Source: CAXSDR01 sp964236445
GTDB taxonomy: Bacteria; Actinomycetota; Actinomycetes; Motilibacterales; Motilibacteraceae
DNA length: 8,797 nucleotides
Assembly: GCA_964236445.1 (NCBI GenBank)
Contig: CAXSDR010000123.1
Coordinates: 1 to 8,797, forward strand
Reading direction: 5' to 3'
The position numbers and the translations under genes are program-made. This document shows positions 1 to 4,229 of the stretch, piece by piece (the stretch's first letter is position 1; every line of letters begins with the position of its first letter). Below the pieces are notes generated by a model. It was not told the DNA's origin and searched no databases. It worked only from the letters and a program-made list of their open reading frames with translations.

Positions 1-1
1 C

Positions 2-391
2 GCCAAGGAGCTCGACATGACCCCCGAGAAGGTTGTCGAGGTCCAGAAATACGGTCGTGAGCCGATCTCGCTGCATACGCCCCTCGGTGAGGACGGCGAC
101 AGCGAGTTCGGGGACCTCATCGAGGACTCCGAAGCCGTGGTCCCCGCTGACGCGGTGTCCTTCACGCTGCTTCAGGAGCAGCTGCACTCGGTGCTCGACA
201 CGCTGTCGGAGCGTGAAGCCGGCGTCGTCTCGATGCGGTTCGGGCTCACCGACGGCCAGCCCAAGACGCTCGACGAGATCGGCAAGGTCTACGGCGTCAC
301 GCGGGAGCGCATTCGCCAGATCGAGTCCAAGACCATGTCCAAGCTGCGTCACCCGTCGCGCTCGCAGGTGCTGCGCGACTACCTCGACTGA
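2..391 (+). CDS. sigA: Principal RNA polymerase sigma factor (SigA/HrdB/RpoD type), 3' end only
   Basis: C-terminal 129 residues of a primary sigma-70 factor; the gene begins outside the window and the frame is open from base 2. The visible part covers the end of region 3, including the region 3.2 linker (REPISLHTPLGEDGDSEFGD), and all of region 4. Region 4.1 is around LLQEQLHSVLDTLSEREAGV, and the region 4.2 helix-turn-helix runs TLDEIGKVYGVTRERIRQIE then SKTMSKLRHP, the surface that reads the -35 element and contacts the beta flap. The acidic DGDSEFGDLIED segment and the LRDYLD end are typical of actinobacterial housekeeping sigma factors, not of alternative or ECF factors. It would direct core polymerase to most growth promoters. 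It ends 21 bases before a strong hairpin terminator and is followed by a convergent small gene. Family call is firm; the symbol (sigA, hrdB, rpoD) varies by genus. Confidence 0.95.
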   Translation, partial: AKELDMTPEKVVEVQKYGREPISLHTPLGEDGDSEFGDLIEDSEAVVPADAVSFTLLQEQLHSVLDTLSEREAGVVSMRFGLTDGQPKTLDEIGKVYGVTRERIRQIESKTMSKLRHPSRSQVLRDYLD

Positions 392-412
392 GCCGGCCGT
401 TTCACGCAGAGC

Positions 413-455
413 ATGAGCAAGGCCCCCGGCGCTGCGCGCCGGGGGCCTTGCTCAT
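413..455. terminator. Bidirectional hairpin terminator, perfect 19-bp stem
   Basis: A perfect inverted repeat: left arm 413-431, right arm 437-455, 5-nt loop CTGCG. The stem core is GGCCCCCGGCG-like and very stable. It lies between the end of the sigma factor gene (stop at 391) and the convergent small gene (stop at 493), so it can end transcription from both sides. No T-run follows on either strand, which is common for actinobacterial intrinsic terminators. Termination is inferred from structure and position. Confidence 0.85.
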
Positions 456-492
456 CTGTGGGTGCGCACCTACGCGCGAGGGGTCGAGCCGC

Positions 493-720
493 TCAGCGTT
501 CCTCGACGGCAGCGACCGGCGTGGTGCCACTGAGCTTGCCGGTCTCGTCCTGGATGTCGGCGGCGACTCGCGTCAGCGCCTCCTTGTGCTCACGGCCGTG
601 ATGGGCGCAGAAGACCAGCTCTCCGCCGTTGGCCAGGAGGACGCGGACGTACGCCTGTGCTCCGCAACGGTCACAACGGTCCGTTGCGTTGAGCTCACGC
701 GCCTCAAGTGTGGTTGTCAT
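493..720 (-). CDS. Small metal-binding protein, DUF7455 type, 75 aa
   Basis: A 75-residue protein with a likely zinc site built from C16-x2-C19 (CDRCG) and C38-x2-H41 (CAHHG), framed by a short beta-rich middle (AYVRVLLANGGELVF). The C-terminal third is helical and charged, then a loose tail. I recognise it as the small conserved actinobacterial protein found beside the principal sigma factor and a gyrB/parE gene (DUF7455); its function is not known to me. The frame stays open upstream to 771, but the ATG at 720 is chosen because AAGGAGGAGG ends four bases before it and because the protein then begins at MTTTLEARELNATDRC, just ahead of the metal site. It is convergent with the sigma gene across a shared terminator and divergent from parE, from which it is separated by 243 bases. 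A cytoplasmic regulatory or protein-contact role is possible but is inference only. Confidence 0.85.
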   Translation of the reverse strand: MTTTLEARELNATDRCDRCGAQAYVRVLLANGGELVFCAHHGREHKEALTRVAADIQDETGKLSGTTPVAAVEER

Positions 721-724
721 GCTG

Positions 725-734
725 CCTCCTCCTT
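725..734 (-). promoter_or_regulatory. Shine-Dalgarno site that sets the DUF7455-type start
   Basis: On the minus strand AAGGAGGAGG ends 4 nt before the ATG at 720; the AAGGAGG core is 7 nt from it. This near-perfect anti-16S match supports the 75-residue protein over the longer open frame starting at 771. Confidence 0.85.
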
Positions 735-783
735 CGGTTCTTGCTGCGGTACCCACCCCAACATCTACCACGCTATGCGTTTC

Positions 784-812
784 AACGGAACGTCCTCCCG
801 GCGCGTTCCGTT
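784..812. promoter_or_regulatory. Operator-like dyad in the divergent small gene/parE region
   Basis: A perfect 9-bp inverted repeat: AACGGAACG (784-792) and CGTTCCGTT (804-812), separated by 11 nt. The half-site centres are 20 bp apart, about two helical turns, which suits a dimeric regulator binding one DNA face better than an RNA hairpin. It sits 64 bases upstream of the minus-strand small gene and about 150 bases upstream of parE, so it could act on either. No known regulator was matched; this is a structural observation. Confidence 0.5.
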
Positions 813-899
813 CCCCATCTCACAGTCTGGCGGACGAGATCGAGGTCCGCACGTCTGCGACGCGCCGATGGGACTTCTATCGGCAGGTCGCTCGCTAGC

Positions 900-928
900 C
901 TGACACCTACCGCAACGATGCGCACCAT
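900..928 (+). promoter_or_regulatory. Possible parE promoter
   Basis: CTGACA (900-905, 5/6 to the housekeeping -35) is followed after 17 nt by CACCAT (923-928), a poor -10 match. A transcript starting near 935 would have a leader of about 29 nt containing the parE ribosome site. The -35 is good, the -10 weak, so the call is tentative. Confidence 0.25.
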
Positions 929-949
929 GCATTCGTTACCAGTTACACG

Positions 950-955
950 AAGGAG
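950..955 (+). promoter_or_regulatory. parE ribosome binding site, fixes a GTG start
   Basis: AAGGAG followed by an 8-nt spacer to GTG at 964. It supports the GTG as start; no ATG occurs in frame before the conserved N-terminal GHKL region. Confidence 0.85.
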
Positions 956-963
956 ACCTGCTC

Positions 964-3048
964 GTGACAACCGCGTCCCTGCCCGTCCATGATCGGACGG
1001 CCGGCTACACCGCACGGCACCTGTCCGTGCTGGAAGGCCTGGAGGCCGTACGCAAGCGGCCGGGGATGTACATCGGCTCCACGGACGGCCGCGGGCTCAT
1101 GCACTGCGTCTGGGAGATCGTCGACAACGCCGTGGACGAGGCGCTGGGCGGCTACTGCACGCGCGTCGAGGTGATCCTGGGAGCGGACGGCTCCGTCGAG
1201 GTGCTCGACGACGGCCGCGGCATCCCGGTGGACATCGAGCCGCGCACGGGCCTCACCGGCGTCGAGCTCGTGCTGACCAAGCTGCACGCCGGCGGGAAGT
1301 TCGGCGGTGGCTCGTACGCCGCGTCCGGTGGTCTGCACGGGGTCGGTGCGTCCGTGGTCAACGCGCTGTCGTCACGGCTCGATGTCGAGGTCGACCGCGG
1401 CGGCAAGATCCACCAGATGAGCTTCCGCCGGGGAGATCCCGGGGTCTTCGACGGCTCGGGGCCGGGAGCGCCGTTCTCCGCGGTGGGCGGCCTGCGGATC
1501 ACCGGCAGGTGCAAGAAGGGGGTGACCGGCACCCGCGTGCGCTGGTGGTCCGACGCCCAGGTCTTCCTCAAGGAGGCGGTGCTCGACCTCGAGGCGTTGC
1601 GTGCCCGTGCCCGCCAGACCGCGTTCCTCGTGCCCGGCCTGCGCATCGTGCTGCGCGACGAGCGCGGGGGAGCGCCCGAGGTCGAGGAGTTCCACTACGA
1701 GGGCGGCATCGCGGAATACTGCACCTATCTCGCGCCTGACCCGGCCGTCAGCGATGTGCTGCGTCTGCAGGGCGTGGGCCACTTCAAGGAGACGATCCCG
1801 GTCCTCGACGAGCAGGGCCACCTCGTCTCCACGGAGGTGCAGCGCGAGCTGACCGTGGACATCGCCCTGCGATGGGGCACCGGCTACGACAGCGTCCTGC
1901 GGTCCTTCGTCAACATCATCGCCACCCCCAAGGGCGGCACGCATCTCACCGGCTTCGAGAACGGCATCACCAAGGTCGTCCGCAAGCGCCTGCGCGATGC
2001 ACGCGTGCTGCGGACGGCCGAGCCCGACGTGCTCAAGGAGGACGTCCTCGAGGGCATCACGGCCGTGGTGACGGTCAAGGTGCCGGAGCCGCAGTTCGAG
2101 GGCCAGACCAAGGAGGTGCTGGGGACGTCGGCAGCCTCCCGGATCGTCGCCGCCGTTGTCGACAAGGAGCTCGGAGCCCTGTTGTCGAGCACCAAGCGCG
2201 CCGAGAAGACGATGGCCGGGGCGATCCTCGAGAAGGTGGCCTCGGCCGCGCGTACGCGCATCGCCGCCCGCCAGCACAAGGAGCTCCAGCGGCGCAAGAA
2301 CGCGCTGGAGAACTCAGCCTTGCCGGCCAAGCTGGCCGACTGCCGCAGCGAGGACGTGGAGCGCAGCGAGCTGTTCATCGTGGAGGGCGACTCGGCGCTC
2401 GGGACCGCCAAGCTGGCGCGCAACTCCGAGTTCCAGGCACTGCTGCCGATCCGAGGCAAGATCCTGAACGTCCAGAAGGCCTCGGTCTCGGACATGCTCA
2501 AGAACACCGAGTGCGCGGCCATCATCCAGGTCATCGGCGCCGGCTCTGGACGCTCGTTCGACCTCGCGGCGGCCCGCTACGGCCGCATCGTGATCATGAC
2601 CGACGCCGACGTCGACGGCGCTCACATCCGCTGCCTGCTGCTGACGCTGCTCTATCGCAGCATGAAACCGCTCGTCGACGCCGGACGTGTGTTCGCCGCG
2701 ATGCCGCCGCTGCACCGGCTCGAGATCAACAGCCCGCGCAAGGGCCAGGAGCGCTACATCTACACCTACACCGACGCCGAGCTGCGTGCCACCATGGCGG
2801 ACCTGCGAAGGCGCAACCTGACGTGGAAGGAACCGCAGCGCTACAAGGGCCTCGGTGAGATGGACGCCTCGCAGCTCGCGGAAACGACGATGGACCCGGG
2901 CAAGCGCACGCTGCGACGGGTCGGCGTGGCCGACGCCGCGGCCGCTGAGCGGGTGTTCGAGCTGCTCATGGGCAACGACGTCAGCCCGCGCCGCGACTTC
3001 ATCGTCGATGGTGCGCAGTCGCTGGACCGGGCGCGCATCGACACGTGA
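964..3048 (+). CDS. parE: DNA topoisomerase IV subunit B (ATPase/TOPRIM subunit)
   Basis: 694 residues, the size of actinobacterial ParE and lacking the large TOPRIM insertion of E. coli GyrB. It pairs with ParC as ParC2ParE2 and uses ATP to pass one duplex through another, mainly unlinking daughter chromosomes. GHKL ATPase domain: EIVDNAVDEA at 51-60 (E51 general base, N55 Mg-binding), DDGRGIP at 82-88, and the ATP-lid glycine motif SGGLHGVGAS at 121-130. The transducer carries the QTK loop at 381-383 (K383 contacts the gamma phosphate). TOPRIM: EGDSALG at 474-480 with E474, then DADVD at 547-551 (D547, D549, D551 for metal). The tail has the RYKGLGEMD motif at 627-634. In the TOPRIM motif the sixth residue is Leu where many GyrB/ParE have Gly. 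A GTG start is used with a good Shine-Dalgarno. GyrB is the alternative, but linkage to a ParC-type subunit and the sequence style favour ParE. Confidence 0.93.
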   Translation: MTTASLPVHDRTAGYTARHLSVLEGLEAVRKRPGMYIGSTDGRGLMHCVWEIVDNAVDEALGGYCTRVEVILGADGSVEVLDDGRGIPVDIEPRTGLTGVELVLTKLHAGGKFGGGSYAASGGLHGVGASVVNALSSRLDVEVDRGGKIHQMSFRRGDPGVFDGSGPGAPFSAVGGLRITGRCKKGVTGTRVRWWSDAQVFLKEAVLDLEALRARARQTAFLVPGLRIVLRDERGGAPEVEEFHYEGGIAEYCTYLAPDPAVSDVLRLQGVGHFKETIPVLDEQGHLVSTEVQRELTVDIALRWGTGYDSVLRSFVNIIATPKGGTHLTGFENGITKVVRKRLRDARVLRTAEPDVLKEDVLEGITAVVTVKVPEPQFEGQTKEVLGTSAASRIVAAVVDKELGALLSSTKRAEKTMAGAILEKVASAARTRIAARQHKELQRRKNALENSALPAKLADCRSEDVERSELFIVEGDSALGTAKLARNSEFQALLPIRGKILNVQKASVSDMLKNTECAAIIQVIGAGSGRSFDLAAARYGRIVIMTDADVDGAHIRCLLLTLLYRSMKPLVDAGRVFAAMPPLHRLEINSPRKGQERYIYTYTDAELRATMADLRRRNLTWKEPQRYKGLGEMDASQLAETTMDPGKRTLRRVGVADAAAAERVFELLMGNDVSPRRDFIVDGAQSLDRARIDT

Positions 3049-3068
3049 CTGTGCGGCGTCGCTAGCTG

Positions 3069-3087
3069 ACCGTCTAGCCGGGACGGT
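3069..3087. terminator. Candidate terminator between convergent parE and the toxin gene
   Basis: ACCGTC (3069-3074) and GACGGT (3082-3087) form a perfect 6-bp stem with a 7-nt loop. The hairpin starts 21 bases after the parE stop and covers the toxin stop codon (3074-3076). Only 25 bases separate the two convergent genes, so a shared terminator must be compact. A competing stem, GTCTA/TAGAC (3072-3076 and 3087-3091), is also possible. No T-run. Confidence 0.35.
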
Positions 3088-3343
3088 AGACGTCTCGACG
3101 ATGGTCCACGTGGAAGACCGTCACAGTGTCTGTGATGTCGTCGATGCTGTAGATGATGCGGTAGTCGCCTCGCCGGGCGCTGAGCCGTCCGTCCAACGGT
3201 GCATGCAGCTCTTTGCCCACCCGACGCGGGTTCTCAAGCAGTGCTCCCGTCATGAACTCCAGGACCGCAAGGGCGGCAGCATCGTTCATCTTCTCGGCGA
3301 TCACTCGCCGAGCACTGCGGCTCAGCGACAGCTGGTAGGTCAC
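3074..3343 (-). CDS. relE: RelE-type mRNA interferase toxin of a type II toxin-antitoxin pair
   Basis: 89 residues with the compact RelE/ParE-superfamily toxin fold. The helical N-terminal half (SRSARRVIAEKMNDAAALAV) leads to the strand block RVGKELHAPLDGRLSARRGD, then YRIIYSIDD, and ends VFHVDHRRDVYR. Basic residues R57, R58, R62, R82, R83 and the terminal Y86 are where RelE toxins place residues that cut mRNA on the ribosome. The string closely resembles, as I recall it, the mycobacterial RelE (LRVGKPL...SARRGTYRLLYRIDD...VDHRADIYR). The GTG start overlaps the antitoxin stop as GTGA (3340-3343), and there is no Shine-Dalgarno before it, so translation probably depends on coupling to the antitoxin. 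Despite the superfamily name it is unrelated to the topoisomerase parE next door. Target and activity are inferred from family. Confidence 0.88.
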   Translation of the reverse strand: MTYQLSLSRSARRVIAEKMNDAAALAVLEFMTGALLENPRRVGKELHAPLDGRLSARRGDYRIIYSIDDITDTVTVFHVDHRRDVYRPG

Positions 3344-3642
3344 GAGGAGGCGGGTTGGCGGGGCGTCCTGTTCCGTATTTCCTGCTGCAACGCCTTGGCG
3401 TCGGCCAAGCCCGTCGAGTCTCCGCGCGTGATGTCTGTCTCGCCCTGGCGCAGGTTCGCCACCGTGTCCGCATTGCGGAGGATGTCGAGGGTCTCCAGTA
3501 GGCCGTCCAGGTCATCGGCACTGATGAGCACCGCAGCGCGCTTGCCGTTGCGAGTGATCGTCACGCGCTCGTGCGTGCCTTCGACAGCGTCGATGAAGCG
3601 GGACAGGTTGGCCTTCACCAGTGCTAGGGGCTGGGTTTCCAT
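3340..3642 (-). CDS. relB: RelB/Phd-YefM family antitoxin
   Basis: 100 residues. The N-terminal Phd/YefM DNA-binding region runs METQPLALVKANLSRFIDAV and continues through HERVTITRNGKRAAVLISAD, the classic antitoxin pattern; the C-terminal half (DLDGLLETLDILRNADTVAN onward) is acidic and helical, then poorly ordered, as expected for the part that wraps and blocks the toxin. It would neutralise RelE and repress its own operon, more strongly in complex with toxin. The frame is open to TTG 3660 and also has ATG 3651, but I choose ATG 3642. Its N-terminus matches family members, and a -10 hexamer (3650-3655) lies 7 nt upstream, placing the transcript start on this A. Toxin follows with a 4-base overlap, antitoxin first, the standard order. 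Confidence 0.88.
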   Translation of the reverse strand: METQPLALVKANLSRFIDAVEGTHERVTITRNGKRAAVLISADDLDGLLETLDILRNADTVANLRQGETDITRGDSTGLADAKALQQEIRNRTPRQPASS

Positions 3643-3655
3643 GACCAGCATTGTA
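3640..3655 (-). promoter_or_regulatory. Leaderless-type promoter and start of the relBE operon
   Basis: On the minus strand TACAAT (3655-3650, 5/6 to TATAAT) is followed by 7 nt and then ATG at 3642. No Shine-Dalgarno is present. A -10 hexamer 6-8 nt before the start codon is the signature of leaderless mRNAs, which are frequent in Actinobacteria. No convincing -35 is seen (CTTCCG at 17-nt spacing). The -10 overlaps the short dyad TTGTAGTCAA (3651-3660). Confidence 0.6.
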
Positions 3656-3677
3656 GTCAATATGGGCGTACGCGGAA

Positions 3678-3692
3678 GTTAGTCGACATAAC
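3678..3692. promoter_or_regulatory. Weak operator candidate upstream of relBE
   Basis: GTTAGTCGACATAAC has GTTA/TAAC arms around a GTCGAC core, off-centre by one base. It lies about 36-50 bases upstream of the proposed relB transcript start, where antitoxin binding would be expected. The symmetry is imperfect and short. Confidence 0.2.
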
Positions 3693-3772
3693 TGGCAAGC
3701 GATGGGAGGGCTCTTGGACTACCGGCCGGCGTGCGGCGGAGGCACGTCGGGGCTTGTCGGCGGGCACCTGGC

Positions 3773-3789
3773 ACTAGCCCTGGGCTAGT
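3773..3789. terminator. Perfect 17-bp dyad over the HTH gene stop codon
   Basis: ACTAGCCC-T-GGGCTAGT: 8-bp arms (3773-3780 and 3782-3789) around a single base. It spans the TAG stop (3785-3787) of the minus-strand HTH gene. As RNA it can fold as a 5-bp stem with 5-nt loop, so it may be a weak terminator for that gene; as DNA it is an almost uninterrupted palindrome and could equally be a protein-binding site between the HTH gene and relBE. Confidence 0.35.
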
Positions 3790-4159
3790 AGTCCGCCTGA
3801 TGGAGCCTATTCGCCAGGTCTTCTATGCGTGCATAGTCTGCCTCTGTCAGTTCATCGAGCACAGGTCCGATGGCCTGCACACGGGCCGAGACCTCGTCGC
3901 CCCTGTCCACGCCGTACCACTCCTCCGCGACCATGGCTTTGAGATGCTTTTGGCTGACACCCAGCAAGCCTGCTAAGTCGGGGATGGCCTTGGCGCTGGG
4001 CGGTCCGACCTTCCAGGGATCACCTGAGTTACACAAATTGTTGAACCACGCGGATGATCGTGCGTCCTGACACCCTCTTGCCAGGTCGCTGTAGCGGAAG
4101 CCGCGGTCGCGAATGACGTTGACCCGGTCGGTGAACGGTCGGTTAGTCCGTGCTGTCAT
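3785..4159 (-). CDS. XRE-like helix-turn-helix protein, 124 aa
   Basis: A probable DNA-binding protein. The N-terminal part (about 9-75) reads as a divergent XRE/Cro-type helical bundle: FTDRVNVIRDRGFRYSDLAR, then SSAWFNNLCN, then a segment with GVSQKHLKAM (67-76) that looks like a later helix of a HTH bundle. A WYGV segment links to a C-terminal helical tail, about 90-124 (ARVQAIGPVLDELTEADYAR and on), acidic and possibly a dimerisation helix. There is no catalytic or membrane segment. Proteins of this look occur as actinobacterial HTH regulators, often in mobile or accessory DNA; I cannot name an ortholog. It is transcribed in the same direction as relBE, ending 142 bases before it, and begins 67 bases past the parC stop. 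G+C is low around it. The ATG at 4159 has no Shine-Dalgarno but follows a TATATT hexamer by 6 nt. Whether it regulates relBE is speculative. Confidence 0.7.
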   Translation of the reverse strand: MTARTNRPFTDRVNVIRDRGFRYSDLARGCQDARSSAWFNNLCNSGDPWKVGPPSAKAIPDLAGLLGVSQKHLKAMVAEEWYGVDRGDEVSARVQAIGPVLDELTEADYARIEDLANRLHQADY

Positions 4160-4171
4160 CTAAAAAATATA
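4157..4171 (-). promoter_or_regulatory. Leaderless-type promoter and start of the HTH gene
   Basis: Minus strand TATATT (4171-4166), 6-nt spacer TTTTAG, then ATG at 4159. It lies in the most AT-rich tract of the window (4160-4180). There is no Shine-Dalgarno and no clear -35. The hexamer and spacing fit a leaderless transcript; this gives the HTH gene its own promoter independent of parC. Confidence 0.55.
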
Positions 4172-4205
4172 GCCAATTCTAACAGGTGAGGCTACCGCTT
4201 GGCCG

Positions 4206-4229
4206 TGACGCGCCACGACCCGGGCGTCA
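4206..4229 (-). terminator. Weak candidate terminator at the parC 3' end
   Basis: TGACGC (4206-4211) and GCGTCA (4224-4229) form a 6-bp perfect stem around a 12-nt loop. One arm contains the parC stop codon. The loop is long and there is no T-run on the exit side, although an AT-rich tract follows 30-50 bases later. Termination here is uncertain; read-through into the HTH gene is possible. Confidence 0.25.

Noticed and set aside
448..903. 151-codon plus-strand frame over the small DUF7455-type gene
   Set aside because: It begins inside the terminator and is antisense to a gene with a good ribosome site and a conserved metal motif.
1372..2277. 301-codon open frame on the minus strand inside parE
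   Set aside because: Antisense shadow of conserved parE with low-complexity composition and no domain or ribosome site.
1872..2858. 328-codon plus-strand frame inside parE
   Set aside because: Out-of-frame Arg/Gly/Pro-rich translation of parE; no independent support.
3074..3343. Naming the toxin ParE because of its RelE/ParE superfamily
   Set aside because: The sequence style is that of RelE (SARRGDYRIIYSIDD, HRRDVYR), and the name would collide with topoisomerase parE in the same window.
2855..3682. 275-codon plus-strand frame over the parE end and the relBE genes
   Set aside because: Antisense to relBE, whose families, overlap and start signals are clear; no motif in the plus-strand product.
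3661..3784. Possible small RNA or extra gene between the HTH gene and relB
   Set aside because: Only short GC-rich repeats (for example CCGGCCGG at 3722-3729) and the 3773-3789 palindrome are present; no promoter-terminator pair or coding frame with a ribosome site.
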